Part shown: positions 1-8,904 of the stretch, in pieces
Layout of the letters: each line of letters starts with the position of its first letter
Numbering within the stretch: the first letter of the stretch is position 1
Assembly (NCBI GenBank): GCA_002493595.1
Contig: DKZG01000006.1
Span: 92,313-156,312 of the forward strand
Length of the DNA stretch: 64,000 bases
Source of the DNA: Ruminococcaceae bacterium UBA7080
GTDB taxonomy: Bacteria; Bacillota; Clostridia; Oscillospirales; Acutalibacteraceae
Direction: 5' to 3'
Notes under the pieces: generated by a model
Database searches by the model: none
Told to the model about the DNA's origin: nothing
What the model saw: the letters and a program-made list of their open reading frames with translations, nothing else
Translations under genes and position numbers: made by a program

Positions 1-1223
1 TATGCATTTTCAAAAGCCGTCCATGACTCTTCTGTATAATTTATATTACCGGCAGCAAAAGTATTTCTCACACCGACAGGCATTGCATTTCTGAGGAGCT
101 GATAATCATCCGAATCCTTCACAGAAGCTGCATTCAAGCCTGCAACAGCATCATCAATTGCCTTAACGAGTTCATTAACACCATTACCGGACTTAAAGAA
201 GCTGTTAGGGTCCAGTGAAGTAGCAGCATCAAAAGCAGCAATGACATCAGCATAACCGCCTTCTCTGTAATCACTATAGTTCACAACAAGCTTTGTGCTG
301 TTTTTGAAAAGAGCATCAACTAATTTTTTATAGTTGACAATATGAATTTTGGTATTAAGTGTCATATCAGCTGTTGCACTGTTATGATCCTGCGCAAAGG
401 TCCAGTTTGTTGAATCAATTGTAGTTAATGTATTTGTAGGTGTGCCGTTATAATACATAACGTTTCTATATGAACGCTTTGTGCTTTTATTATCACAGGT
501 CATGCTTCCGGTCCATGTATTTGCAGAATAACCAATTGTATAATCACTGGCATTCGACCATACAAAACCATCTGTATAACCGTTCCAATAATCCTTAAGT
601 TCAAGATTGCCGGTTGTGGTATACATTGCACGAGGCTGTGTCTTAAATCTGCCGTTTGTGTTAGCATATCCTGAAATTATCGGCATTGACGGAACAGTTC
701 CGTCATAAAGTAATACAGTCTCGGGATAATAAATATAACCGAAACAGCCGTATTTCATAGTACCGCTTAACTTACCTGCCTCAACACCTGTTGAATAATC
801 AGTGTCTGTTGAACCATTGGCATAAAGAAGGTTGGAATAAACATCCTCAGGAATAACGGACTGGCCGATTTTAGCTGTACCGGTACCCTTGTAAGCAACA
901 AAATCCGCAAGTGAATCTGCTGCATCTGCAAGAGCCTTTGCTTTACCGGCAATAACATTCTTGTCACCACCGTAAATATAAGCATCCAAAGCCTTCTGTG
1001 CATCAACATAAGCATTATACGCTGCAGATATATTCTTATAGATGGTACCATCCATTTTCTGCTCGTATTTTTCCATTGCGTCCAATACTTCCTGAACAGC
1101 CGGGTCAACAGCATCAACATCTGCATCGATGGTAGCCGCAAAAGCCATCAGCGGAACGGATGTAACAACCATAAGCGCTGCAAGAAGAATGGACAAAATT
1201 CTTTTAGAGAGTTTCGTTTTCAT
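1..1223 (-). CDS. Secreted FIVAR-type surface protein, N-terminal part (runs off left edge)
   Basis: The frame is open from an ATG at 1223 to the window edge (407 codons, no stop), so this is the start of a larger protein. AGGAGG lies 10 nt upstream. Residues 1-30 form a signal peptide: basic start (MKTKLSKR), hydrophobic core, and a cleavage site near AFA-A. Residues about 35-105 are Ala/Asp/Lys-rich and helical. Residues about 110-320 are rich in Tyr, Thr, Asn and Gly, as in a beta-rich surface domain. Close to the edge, stretches such as NELVKAIDDAVAGLN and NYTEESWTAFENA are typical of FIVAR (sugar/cell-wall-binding helical) repeats, known from large Gram-positive surface proteins. Substrate and C-terminal anchor are not visible. 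Transcribed divergently from argG. Confidence 0.8.
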   Translation of the reverse strand, partial: MKTKLSKRILSILLAALMVVTSVPLMAFAATIDADVDAVDPAVQEVLDAMEKYEQKMDGTIYKNISAAYNAYVDAQKALDAYIYGGDKNVIAGKAKALADAADSLADFVAYKGTGTAKIGQSVIPEDVYSNLLYANGSTDTDYSTGVEAGKLSGTMKYGCFGYIYYPETVLLYDGTVPSMPIISGYANTNGRFKTQPRAMYTTTGNLELKDYWNGYTDGFVWSNASDYTIGYSANTWTGSMTCDNKSTKRSYRNVMYYNGTPTNTLTTIDSTNWTFAQDHNSATADMTLNTKIHIVNYKKLVDALFKNSTKLVVNYSDYREGGYADVIAAFDAATSLDPNSFFKSGNGVNELVKAIDDAVAGLNAASVKDSDDYQLLRNAMPVGVRNTFAAGNINYTEESWTAFENA

Positions 1224-1386
1224 ACTTAAATTTCCTCCTAATCAATTTACCCAAGACAAAAGCGAAGCCTTGTAAACATCTACAGCTCTGACCTGCTGAG
1301 GTTGCTTAAGGTGTTCGTTTAAGCCAAGAGCATTTTCGGTAAAATCGGGCATAATACACCCAATATTCCTTTTTATATACAAGAGC

Positions 1387-1427
1387 ATAATATCACAATA
1401 AAAATGCCTTGTCAACCGATTTGACAA
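1387..1427 (-). promoter_or_regulatory. Sigma-A promoter with overlapping inverted repeat for the FIVAR protein gene
   Basis: On the minus strand TTGACA (1415-1410), a 17-nt spacer and TATTAT (1392-1387) with an upstream TG (extended -10) form a strong promoter. The inverted repeat TTGTCAA-N5-TTGACAA (1409-1427) covers the -35 box and is a plausible repressor site. The leader to the ATG is about 155 nt. It holds a possible 36-codon ORF (1352-1242) with only a weak ribosome site. Confidence 0.6.
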
Positions 1428-1669
1428 AATATTAACTAATAAATCGTTTACAAAATATTTACAAAAGAGATATTGGACATTCTCGTGTTAATTAATCGAT
1501 TTTTTATACAAATACGCAGACTTGTATAAAGATTTCGTATACCTATTTTATATAAGCACAGTTATCTAAAATTCGATTACAAGCGTATCGTTGCAATTCT
1601 CATTGGAAACACTTACGATTTCATTTTTTGTAATAATATACAAAATACATGCATATACAGTGTATTATT

Positions 1670-1683
1670 TGAATATTTATACA
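1670..1683 (+). promoter_or_regulatory. Candidate ARG box (ArgR operator) upstream of argG
   Basis: TGAATATTTATACA differs at one position from the palindromic ArgR consensus TGAATwwwwATTCA. It ends 16 nt before the -35 box of argG, which fits arginine repression of argGH. The assignment rests on consensus similarity and context only. Confidence 0.4.
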
Positions 1684-1699
1684 AACTTTATAAAAACTC

Positions 1700-1728
1700 T
1701 TGAAAAAAGTTCCTGGTGTTATTATAAT
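1700..1728 (+). promoter_or_regulatory. Sigma-A promoter of argG
   Basis: TTGAAA (1700-1705), 17-nt spacer, TATAAT (1723-1728). Its position excludes a longer argG reading from the TTG at 1700 and supports the ATG at 1775. The rest of the 551-nt gap 1224-1774 is AT-rich; apart from the two promoters, the ARG box and the leader of the leftward gene I see nothing in it. Confidence 0.7.
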
Positions 1729-1774
1729 GGTTTCAGTAAGTAAATATTATATCTATCTTAAGGAGATACGTAAC

Positions 1775-3007
1775 ATGGCTAAAGATATCAAAAAGGTTGT
1801 TCTGGCGTATTCAGGAGGACTTGACACTTCAATTATTATTCCTTGGCTCAAGGAGAATTACAACAACTGTGAAGTTATTGCAGTATCCGGCGACGTAGGC
1901 CAGGGCACAGAGCTTGACGGTCTTGAGGAAAAAGCGATTGCGACAGGTGCATCAAAGCTTTATGTCCTGGATTTAAAAGATGAATATGTTGAGGACTATA
2001 TAATGCCCTGTCTTAAAGCAGGTGCTGATTATGAAACCTATCTGCTCGGAACTTCTCATGCTCGCCCATGCATCGCAAAAGGTCTTGCCGAAATTGCGAT
2101 TAAAGAAGGTGCTGATGCAATTTGCCACGGCTGCACGGGAAAAGGTAATGATCAGGTGAGATTTGAGCTTACACTTAAGGCATTCGCACCTCAGATGGAA
2201 ATCATTGCACCATGGAGAACATGGGATATCAAATCACGTGAAGAAGAAATTGATTATGCCGAAGCACACAATATTCCTCTTAAAATAAACCGCGAGACAA
2301 ATTATTCAAAAGATAAAAACGTATGGCACCTTTCACACGAAGGTCTTGACCTTGAAGATCCTGCAAATGAACCTATGTATTCAAAGGAAGGTTTTCTTGA
2401 ATTAGGTGTTGCACCTGAGCAGGCACCGGATGAACCGACATACATTACAATTCATTTTGAAAAGGGTGTTCCGACCGCAATTGACGGTGAGGATATGAAG
2501 GCTCTTGCCATCGTTGAGAAGCTGAACAAAATCGGCGGCGCAAACGGCATTGGTTTGCTTGATATCGTGGAAAACCGTCTTGTCGGCATGAAGAGCCGCG
2601 GTGTTTATGAAACACCGGGCGGAGCAATCCTTTACAAAGCACATGAGCTTCTTGAGATGATTACACTCGACCGCGAAACATCGCATTATAAAAAGCTGGT
2701 CAGCCAGAAATTCGGTGAACTTGTATATAATGGATTATGGTTCACTCCGCTTCGCGAAGCACTTTCTGCTTTTGTTGATAAAACACAGGAAACCGTTACC
2801 GGTGATGTAAAGCTCAAGCTTTACAAAGGTAATATTATCAATGCCGGAATCACTTCTCCCTACACGCTTTATGATGAAAATATTGCATCTTTCGGCGAAG
2901 ACGGAGGTGCCTATAATCAGGCTGATTCTGCAGGCTTTATAAATCTTTTCGGCTTATCCATTAAGGTTAAGGCACTCCTTGATGCCCAGAGAGACAGCAA
3001 AAATTGA
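1775..3007 (+). CDS. argG: Argininosuccinate synthase
   Basis: Cytoplasmic ligase joining citrulline and aspartate with ATP to give argininosuccinate, the penultimate step of arginine synthesis. The 410-residue length is normal for the family. The N-terminal ATP-pyrophosphatase P-loop AYSGGLDTS is at residues 11-19; GTSHARPCIAKG and CHGCTGKGNDQVRFE follow in the expected order. The start is chosen at MAKDIKK because AGGAG lies 9 nt upstream; the frame extends further but through the promoter. argH follows after 95 nt, so the two final steps of the pathway are probably co-transcribed. Confidence 0.97.
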   Translation: MAKDIKKVVLAYSGGLDTSIIIPWLKENYNNCEVIAVSGDVGQGTELDGLEEKAIATGASKLYVLDLKDEYVEDYIMPCLKAGADYETYLLGTSHARPCIAKGLAEIAIKEGADAICHGCTGKGNDQVRFELTLKAFAPQMEIIAPWRTWDIKSREEEIDYAEAHNIPLKINRETNYSKDKNVWHLSHEGLDLEDPANEPMYSKEGFLELGVAPEQAPDEPTYITIHFEKGVPTAIDGEDMKALAIVEKLNKIGGANGIGLLDIVENRLVGMKSRGVYETPGGAILYKAHELLEMITLDRETSHYKKLVSQKFGELVYNGLWFTPLREALSAFVDKTQETVTGDVKLKLYKGNIINAGITSPYTLYDENIASFGEDGGAYNQADSAGFINLFGLSIKVKALLDAQRDSKN

Positions 3008-3044
3008 TATACTTGTAATAAAAATTGAATTCATCTATGTATTC

Positions 3045-3065
3045 GGGCGGATATTTAATCCGCCC
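3045..3065. repeat. Short GC-rich inverted repeat between argG and argH
   Basis: GGGCGGAT-ATTTA-ATCCGCCC is an 8-bp perfect stem in an otherwise AT-rich gap. No T-run follows on either strand, so it is unlikely to be a terminator. It resembles the short GC-rich palindromic repeats scattered between genes in related Clostridia; that comparison is from memory and untested. Confidence 0.45.
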
Positions 3066-3102
3066 CTACATATATCATTCACCAAACACGAAAGGTAAGC
3101 TT

Positions 3103-4476
3103 ATGGCACAATTATGGAAAGGCAGGTTTAAAAAGGAGCTTGCTAAAGAAACAAATGATTTTAACTCCTCAATAAAATTCGATTGCCGGATGTATGAGGA
3201 AGATATCAAAGGCAGCATTGCTCACGCGACAATGCTTGGTGCTGCAGGAATTATAGAAAAAAACGAAAGTGAAAAAATCGTTCAGGGACTTAGTGAAATA
3301 TATAATGATATAAAAAGCGGCAGACTTGCTGTTGATATGGAAGCAGAAGATATTCACACTTTTATTGAAGGTGAACTTACGCAGCGCCTGGGTCAAACGG
3401 GAAAAAGGCTTCACACGGCAAGATCAAGAAACGATCAGGTTGCTCTTGACATAAGAATGGTGCTGAAAAAAGAAACTGACGAAATAAGCAATAAGCTTAA
3501 AGAATTAATCAGCGTACTTTGTCGAAAGGCGGAGGAAAACAAGGATACAATTATGCCGGGGTATACACATCTTCAAAGGGCTCAGCCGATTACCTTTGCA
3601 CATCATCTGATGGCATACTGCTCAATGCTATGCCGAGATTTAGACAGGCTGAATGATGTTAAACGACGTATGAACATACTCCCGCTCGGCAGCGGCGCAC
3701 TGGCCGGCACAACATATCCTCTTGACAGAAACATGGTAGCTGACCTGCTTGGCTTTGATGATATTTCATCAAACAGTCTTGACGGCGTATCAGACAGAGA
3801 CTTCTGTATTGAATTGGCGGCTGCTCTTTCGATTGTAATGGTACATCTTTCCCGCTTCAGTGAAGAGATTATTATGTGGTGCAGCTGGGAATTTAAGTTT
3901 ATTGAACTGGATGACGCTTTTTCAACCGGATCCAGTATTATGCCGCAAAAGAAAAATCCTGATATTGCTGAACTCGTTCGAGGTAAAAGCGGCAGAGTTT
4001 TCGGCGACTTGACAGCACTTTTGACCATTATGAAGGGTATAGCACTTGCATACAACAAGGATATGCAGGAGGATAAGGAAGCTATTTTTGATGCCGTCGA
4101 CACTGTAAAGATGTGTCTGAATGCTTTTACGCCTATGATTGACACAATGACTGTACTGAAAGATAACATGAGAAATGCCGCCGCAAAAGGCTTCATCAAT
4201 GCAACAGACTGTGCCGATTATCTTGTCGGAAAGGGTATGCCTTTTCGCGATGCTTATAAAGCAACAGGTGAACTTGTTGCGATATGTATTGATAAAGGAC
4301 TGACACTTGAAACGCTTCCTATCAGCGAATATCAGGCTGTTTGCAATTTTTTTGATGAGGATGTTTACACTGCAATTTGTCTTGAAAAATGTGTCAACGA
4401 CAGGCTTGTAACAGGAGGACCAAGTAAAAAGAGTGTTGAGGAACAAATACGCAAAACAAAACAAATTATCGGCTGA
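3103..4476 (+). CDS. argH: Argininosuccinate lyase
   Basis: Splits argininosuccinate into arginine and fumarate, the last step of arginine synthesis. The 457-residue protein belongs to the fumarase/aspartase superfamily. The signature GSSIMPQKKNPD at residues 276-287 holds the flexible catalytic loop serine; TARSRNDQV and GYTHLQRAQP, the other conserved stretches, are present. The start at MAQLWKGRF has AAAGG 7 nt upstream and aligns with the usual family N-terminus; a longer frame from 3025 would add 26 residues that do not look conserved. A strong terminator follows. Confidence 0.97.
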   Translation: MAQLWKGRFKKELAKETNDFNSSIKFDCRMYEEDIKGSIAHATMLGAAGIIEKNESEKIVQGLSEIYNDIKSGRLAVDMEAEDIHTFIEGELTQRLGQTGKRLHTARSRNDQVALDIRMVLKKETDEISNKLKELISVLCRKAEENKDTIMPGYTHLQRAQPITFAHHLMAYCSMLCRDLDRLNDVKRRMNILPLGSGALAGTTYPLDRNMVADLLGFDDISSNSLDGVSDRDFCIELAAALSIVMVHLSRFSEEIIMWCSWEFKFIELDDAFSTGSSIMPQKKNPDIAELVRGKSGRVFGDLTALLTIMKGIALAYNKDMQEDKEAIFDAVDTVKMCLNAFTPMIDTMTVLKDNMRNAAAKGFINATDCADYLVGKGMPFRDAYKATGELVAICIDKGLTLETLPISEYQAVCNFFDEDVYTAICLEKCVNDRLVTGGPSKKSVEEQIRKTKQIIG

Positions 4477-4501
4477 TATTCTATTTATAATCTGAATATT
4501 T

Positions 4502-4540
4502 AAAAAGCGACAGAAAATTTTTAATCTGTCGCTTTTTTAT
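4502..4540 (+). terminator. Intrinsic terminator after argH
   Basis: AAAAGCGACAG (4503-4513) pairs with CTGTCGCTTTT (4526-4536), followed by a T-run to 4538. Confidence 0.85.
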
Positions 4541-4568
4541 TGACTGCTGTATAAAAAAAGAGTATAAT
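4540..4568 (+). promoter_or_regulatory. Sigma-A promoter of the degV-ilvE unit
   Basis: TTGACT (4540-4545), exactly 17 nt, TATAAT (4563-4568). It starts directly after the argH terminator and about 60 nt before the next start codon. Confidence 0.8.
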
Positions 4569-4631
4569 AGACTTATATATAGCTAAGCAAAAGCAGCCCC
4601 ATCCATTAACATACTGTGAGGTAACAGTCCT

Positions 4632-5492
4632 ATGAGTTATAAAATTATTGTTGACAGCTGTTGTGATTTAACAGCGCAGATGAAAGAATGGAGCAACTTC
4701 CAGGTTATTCCGCTTACGCTTCAAATCGGCGATTATGTTATTGCTGATGATGAAAACTTTGAGCAGGATGATTTCATCAGAAGAATGACGCAAAGCAATG
4801 TTCTTGCACAGTCGGCATGCCCTTCACCCCAGGCATTTGCCGGCGCATGCGAGGGTGACTATGATGATATTTACATTATAACAATAACGGATAAACTCAG
4901 CGGCTGCTATAACAGCGCTCTTCAGGGTGTCGCTCTTTACAAAGACGAGCATAATGACAGCAAAAATATCCATGTTTTTAACTCACTCGCTACATCCGGA
5001 CTGGAAGCTCTTATTGCAATGGAAATCAAAAAACTGGCTGACTCAGGTGCTGCTTTTAATAATATTGTCAGCTCTGTGGAAAAATTCATCACAGAAAACT
5101 GTAAATTGTATTTTTGCCTTGAAAGCTTTGATATTCTCAAAGGTAACGGCAGACTGTTTAACTTAGCAGCAAATGTGATTGAAGCCTTAAGAGTCAAGCT
5201 AATCGGACGTGCGGAAAACGGCAAGGTAGCAATTGCCGGCAAAGATTTAACACAAAAGCGTACCTTTATTAAGCTTGCCGGATTTATAGATAGGGACTGC
5301 TCAGGCAGCAGCTTAGAAGATAAACTTTGTATCATAAGCCATGTATGCTGTGAAGAAAAAGCTGAAACCGTAAAAGAAATCATCAAAAACAACACCGGAT
5401 TCAGTGAAGAAAATATCATAATTATAAAAGCAAGCGGATTAAACTCACTTTACGGCTCAAACGGCGGCATTTTGGTTGCTTTTAATTTTTAA
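4632..5492 (+). CDS. DegV family fatty-acid-binding protein
   Basis: Cytoplasmic 286-residue protein of the DegV/FakB fold. Family members hold a fatty acid and in Firmicutes can present it to the fatty acid kinase FakA. Family marks are the N-terminal IIVDSCCDLT, the QSACPSPQAF segment in the position of the usual T-S-QPSP motif, ITDKLSGCYNSA, and a C-terminal ASGLNSLYGSNGGILVAF in place of the usual HtGPGalg segment. GAGG lies about 10 nt before the ATG. It shares a promoter with ilvE 33 nt downstream; the functional link is unclear. FakA is not in the window. Confidence 0.85.
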   Translation: MSYKIIVDSCCDLTAQMKEWSNFQVIPLTLQIGDYVIADDENFEQDDFIRRMTQSNVLAQSACPSPQAFAGACEGDYDDIYIITITDKLSGCYNSALQGVALYKDEHNDSKNIHVFNSLATSGLEALIAMEIKKLADSGAAFNNIVSSVEKFITENCKLYFCLESFDILKGNGRLFNLAANVIEALRVKLIGRAENGKVAIAGKDLTQKRTFIKLAGFIDRDCSGSSLEDKLCIISHVCCEEKAETVKEIIKNNTGFSEENIIIIKASGLNSLYGSNGGILVAFNF

Positions 5493-5525
5493 CAGCAAAA
5501 ATTCATTTAAAAGAGGTAATATAAA

Positions 5526-6590
5526 ATGGAAATCAAGTATGAACTGACAAAAACACCAAAGGAAAAACCACAGGGCAACCTTGGCTTCGGAAACATTTTT
5601 ACCGACCATATGTTCATTATGGATTACAAAACCGGTGAAGGCTGGCACAACGCACGAATTGTTCCATACCAGCCTATCGTTCTTGATCCGTCGGCTCTTG
5701 TATTTCACTATGCACAGGAATGCTTTGAAGGGTTAAAGGCATACAGAACACCTGACGGCAGTGTCCAGCTCTTCAGACCTGATAAAAATGCCGAAAGAAT
5801 GCAGTCGACACATCGCAGACTTTGTATTCCCGAAATTCCTGTAGAGGATTTTGTTCAGGCGATAAAGGCTCTTGTAAGCGTTGAAAAAGACTGGGTTCCG
5901 TCAGAGCCTGAAACAAGCCTCTATATCCGTCCGTTTACAATCGCAACCGAACCGGTTCTTGGTGTTAAGGCTGCAGACGAGTATCAGTTTATTATCATCT
6001 GCTCTCCTTCCGGTGCTTATTATGAAGAGGGTATGAACCCTGTTAAAATCTATGTTGAAGACGAGTATGTACGAGCTACTCCGGGCGGTACAGGCTATAT
6101 CAAATGCGGAGGTAACTATGCGGCATCCATCATAGCATCTGAAAAGGGCCACAAGCTTGGATATTCACAGGTGCTTTGGCTTGACGGCGTTGAAAAAAAA
6201 TATGTTGAAGAGGTCGGCTCCATGAACATTATGTTCAAGGTTGACGGTGAAATATATACCGCCCCTACCATAGGAACCGTTCTTCCCGGCATCACAAGAA
6301 TGAGCTGTATAGAACTGCTTAAATCTTGGGGATACAAGGTTAACGAAACACGATTTACGATTGATTTCATTATGGAGGCTGCTAAAAACGGCAAACTCGA
6401 AGAGGTGTTCGGCACAGGCACGGCTGCTGTTATCAGTCCTGTAGGCGGTCTTACATATGAGAATGATACCGTGGAAATCAATAATTTCAAAACAGGCAAT
6501 CTCACACAAAAGCTTTATGACACACTTACCGGTATACAGTTTGGTAAAATAGCGGATGATATGGGCTGGATTGTAAAGGTTGATGAATAA
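5526..6590 (+). CDS. ilvE: Branched-chain amino acid aminotransferase
   Basis: PLP-dependent fold-type IV transaminase that interconverts leucine, isoleucine and valine with their 2-oxo acids, using glutamate/2-oxoglutarate. The 354-residue length and sequence match the longer, eukaryote-like BCAT subfamily. The PLP lysine is K193 in GGTGYIKCGGNYAAS; FHYAQECFEGLKAYR and the phosphate-binding GTGTAAVISPVG near the C-terminus are conserved. AAAGAGGT precedes the ATG at close to ideal spacing. It ends just before a terminator. Confidence 0.95.
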   Translation: MEIKYELTKTPKEKPQGNLGFGNIFTDHMFIMDYKTGEGWHNARIVPYQPIVLDPSALVFHYAQECFEGLKAYRTPDGSVQLFRPDKNAERMQSTHRRLCIPEIPVEDFVQAIKALVSVEKDWVPSEPETSLYIRPFTIATEPVLGVKAADEYQFIIICSPSGAYYEEGMNPVKIYVEDEYVRATPGGTGYIKCGGNYAASIIASEKGHKLGYSQVLWLDGVEKKYVEEVGSMNIMFKVDGEIYTAPTIGTVLPGITRMSCIELLKSWGYKVNETRFTIDFIMEAAKNGKLEEVFGTGTAAVISPVGGLTYENDTVEINNFKTGNLTQKLYDTLTGIQFGKIADDMGWIVKVDE

Positions 6591-6632
6591 CCTGTAATCA
6601 AATAAATTCAAACTTTTAAAATGATGAAGTGA

Positions 6633-6661
6633 AGCAGCCTCAAAACGAGGCTGCTGTTTTT
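6633..6661 (+). terminator. Intrinsic terminator after ilvE
   Basis: AGCAGCCTC (6633-6641), loop AAAAC, GAGGCTGCT (6647-6655), then GTTTTT. It ends only 4 nt before the start codon of the next gene. Confidence 0.8.
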
Positions 6662-6664
6662 CGT

Positions 6665-7513
6665 ATGAGAATTATTAAATTTATAATCACACAACATGAT
6701 AATCATAAACAAATACGCGAATTCCTGCGTGAATTTGGTGTGTCTGCTTCCCTTTTAACAAAGCTTAAAAATACTGAAAACGGCATAACTCTTAATGGTA
6801 AGTTTGCTCGCTCGATTGACCGCATAAACTCAGGTGACATCCTTGTTATCTCCATTGAGAACAAAGGGCATATGCCTGCTGCTCTTAAGGACAGCAATGT
6901 TCATAAAATCTATGAGGACGAGGATATTCTTGTGCTTAACAAACCGCCTATGATGCCTGTGCACGAAAGCAGAAATCATCAGGGTGATACCTTGGCTAAT
7001 GCGGCTGCCTGTTATATGGACAGCGATACTGCTTTTCGTGCTGTGTATCGTCTCGACCGAGATACAAGCGGTCTGGTTCTGATTGCAAAAAATGAGCTCG
7101 CTGCATGCAAGCTTGCCGGTAAAATACAAAAGGATTATTATGCTGTCTGCAGCGGCTTGCTGACAAAAAAAGCCACTATTGATTTGCCTATTGACAGAGT
7201 GGGAGACAGTATCATTAAGCGCTGTGTATGTGAAAACGGCGAAAAAGCAGTTACACACTGGCAGGCTATAAGCAATAAGGATAACACCACATTGCTTAAA
7301 ATTTCACTTGAAACAGGAAGAACACATCAAATAAGAGTACATTTTTCTCATATTGGTCATCCACTTTTGGGAGACAGCCTTTATGGAGGAGAGTGCAAAA
7401 AAATTAACCGTCAGGCACTGCACTGCAAAACCATTTATTTTTCACATCCAATAAGTGAAAAACAGATGACTGTTGACTGTGATTTTCCTGATGATTTTAA
7501 AGGACTGATATAA
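6665..7513 (+). CDS. RluA-family 23S rRNA pseudouridine synthase
   Basis: Converts uridines to pseudouridine in rRNA (RluA/RluD family, 282 residues). An S4-like RNA-binding region occupies about residues 1-75 (QIREFLREFGVSASLLTKLK ... GDILVISIE). The catalytic domain follows with LNKPPMMPVHES, RLDRDTSGL (catalytic Asp131) and GRTHQIRVHFSHIGHPLLGD. The ATG at 6665 is chosen because the earlier GTG at 6629 would place the ilvE terminator inside the coding region. No Shine-Dalgarno sequence stands before it, which is odd. The stop overlaps the next start by one base. Confidence 0.88.
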   Translation: MRIIKFIITQHDNHKQIREFLREFGVSASLLTKLKNTENGITLNGKFARSIDRINSGDILVISIENKGHMPAALKDSNVHKIYEDEDILVLNKPPMMPVHESRNHQGDTLANAAACYMDSDTAFRAVYRLDRDTSGLVLIAKNELAACKLAGKIQKDYYAVCSGLLTKKATIDLPIDRVGDSIIKRCVCENGEKAVTHWQAISNKDNTTLLKISLETGRTHQIRVHFSHIGHPLLGDSLYGGECKKINRQALHCKTIYFSHPISEKQMTVDCDFPDDFKGLI

Positions 7514-8433
7514 TGCCCGCTTTTTCAACACATTATATATTTGCAAAAGAAATGATGCCCTTTCTGAAAAAAGAAGCCGACTTTGAACTTAATGAGAATG
7601 CTGTTTTTCTTGGGACTCAGGGACCTGATATTTTCTTTTTTCACAGAGTATTCCCTTGGCTTTCAGGTAAATCGCTGCGCAAATACGGTTCTATGCTCCA
7701 CAGGGTAAAGCCTGAAGCTGTTTTTGAAGAAATGCGCACTTATTGCAAATTATCAGACAAACCTGATATTGCAAAATCATATACATACGGTTTTATGCTG
7801 CACTATGCACTTGACAGAATCTGTCATCCTTATGTTTATTCTTTGCAAAACGAGATAATAAAAAAACACAAGCTGACAAACCCTCATACTGCCCATAACA
7901 TGATTGAATTTTCTATTGATGCATATTTACTTAACAAAAGACTCAAAATTGCCAATCCATCAAAATTCGACACGTCAAAAGTAATCTGCCTTGAAGATAA
8001 TACAGTTCATGAGATTGCTAAACTTCTCCATTACAGTATACCAAAGGTCATAAATAAAAATTTAAGTATAATACAGGCTGAAACTGCTCTTAAAGATTTA
8101 AAAAGTATTCAGCGCATTACGTTTGATCCTATTGGTTATAAACGGATTATAATTACGTTGCTTGAAATAATAGCTGCACCTTTCAGCCGCAATTTCAAAT
8201 TCAGTGCAATGATACGGCCAAGGGACTTGGAAAAGTCCGAAAAATATGCTAATATAAAAAACAAGGAATGGAAATCACCCTGCACCGGCAGTATTCGTTT
8301 TGAAAGCTTTGAGGATTTATTTGAATATGCAAAGCATGATGCTGCGAATATGATACTATCCTTTCAAAAAGGAATAAGCTGCAGGGATATTACTGAAAAC
8401 AAATCATTTTTAACAGGAGTTGAAGTTAAATGA
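7513..8433 (+). CDS. Zinc-dependent phospholipase C family protein
   Basis: 306 residues that match the Zn_dep_PLPC-type fold: N-terminal FSTHYIFAKEMMP, FLGTQGPDIFFF, a central HYALDRICHPYVYS and HNMIEFSIDAYL, whose His and Asp residues are in the places of zinc ligands. There is no signal peptide, so it is probably cytoplasmic, unlike secreted clostridial alpha toxins. Substrate is unknown. It overlaps the pseudouridine synthase stop by 1 nt and luxS by 4 nt, so it is translationally coupled to both. Most Clostridia carry such housekeeping-like copies of unknown role. Confidence 0.72.
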   Translation: MPAFSTHYIFAKEMMPFLKKEADFELNENAVFLGTQGPDIFFFHRVFPWLSGKSLRKYGSMLHRVKPEAVFEEMRTYCKLSDKPDIAKSYTYGFMLHYALDRICHPYVYSLQNEIIKKHKLTNPHTAHNMIEFSIDAYLLNKRLKIANPSKFDTSKVICLEDNTVHEIAKLLHYSIPKVINKNLSIIQAETALKDLKSIQRITFDPIGYKRIIITLLEIIAAPFSRNFKFSAMIRPRDLEKSEKYANIKNKEWKSPCTGSIRFESFEDLFEYAKHDAANMILSFQKGISCRDITENKSFLTGVEVK

Positions 8434-8900
8434 AAACTATACCAAGCTTTCAGATTGATCACAATATTTTAAAGAAAGGTATCTATATCAGCAGAATTGA
8501 TGAGGATATCACCACATACGACATACGCATGCGCGAACCAAACAGAGAAACGGTTATGACAAATGCTGCAATGCACACTATAGAGCACCTTTTTGCAACC
8601 TATGTAAGAAACACACAATTCGGTGACAATATCATTTATTTTGGCCCTATGGGATGCAGAACAGGCTTTTATTTTCTCACTCGCAGCCTCAGCGACAATT
8701 ACTCTATCGGCTTGATAAAAGAGGCCTTTCATTTTATAGCAGAATACTGGGGTGTTGTTCCCGGTGTTTCACCTAAGGAATGCGGCAACTGTCTTGATCA
8801 CAGCCTGCCTCAGGCTAAGGAAGAAGCAAAAGCCTTTTTGAAGGTAATTGAAAACTGGACAAAAGCAGATTTAAAATATCCTGTTGCCGAAGAAGAATAG
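8430..8900 (+). CDS. luxS: S-ribosylhomocysteine lyase (AI-2 synthesis)
   Basis: Cleaves S-ribosylhomocysteine to homocysteine and DPD, the precursor of the AI-2 signal, in the activated methyl cycle. All 156 residues fit LuxS: metal ligands His49 and His53 in HTIEH and Cys121 in CGNCLDH, and catalytic Cys76 in GPMGCRTGFY. It starts with an ATGA overlap on the phospholipase-like gene and ends before a strong bidirectional hairpin. The nucleosidase Pfs/MtnN that makes its substrate is not in the window. Confidence 0.97.
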   Translation: MKTIPSFQIDHNILKKGIYISRIDEDITTYDIRMREPNRETVMTNAAMHTIEHLFATYVRNTQFGDNIIYFGPMGCRTGFYFLTRSLSDNYSIGLIKEAFHFIAEYWGVVPGVSPKECGNCLDHSLPQAKEEAKAFLKVIENWTKADLKYPVAEEE

Positions 8901-8904
8901 TGAT

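Noticed and set aside
1242..1352. 36-codon ORF in the leader of the FIVAR gene
   Set aside because: Weak ribosome site and no recognisable homology; kept only as a remark on the leader, not as a gene.
1700..1774. Longer argG reading from a TTG at 1700
   Set aside because: The stretch is the promoter (TTGAAA-17-TATAAT); the ATG at 1775 has a proper ribosome site and matches the family N-terminus.
3603..4199. 198-codon open frame antisense to argH
   Set aside because: Entirely inside a clearly conserved enzyme gene; no ribosome site and no protein-like features.
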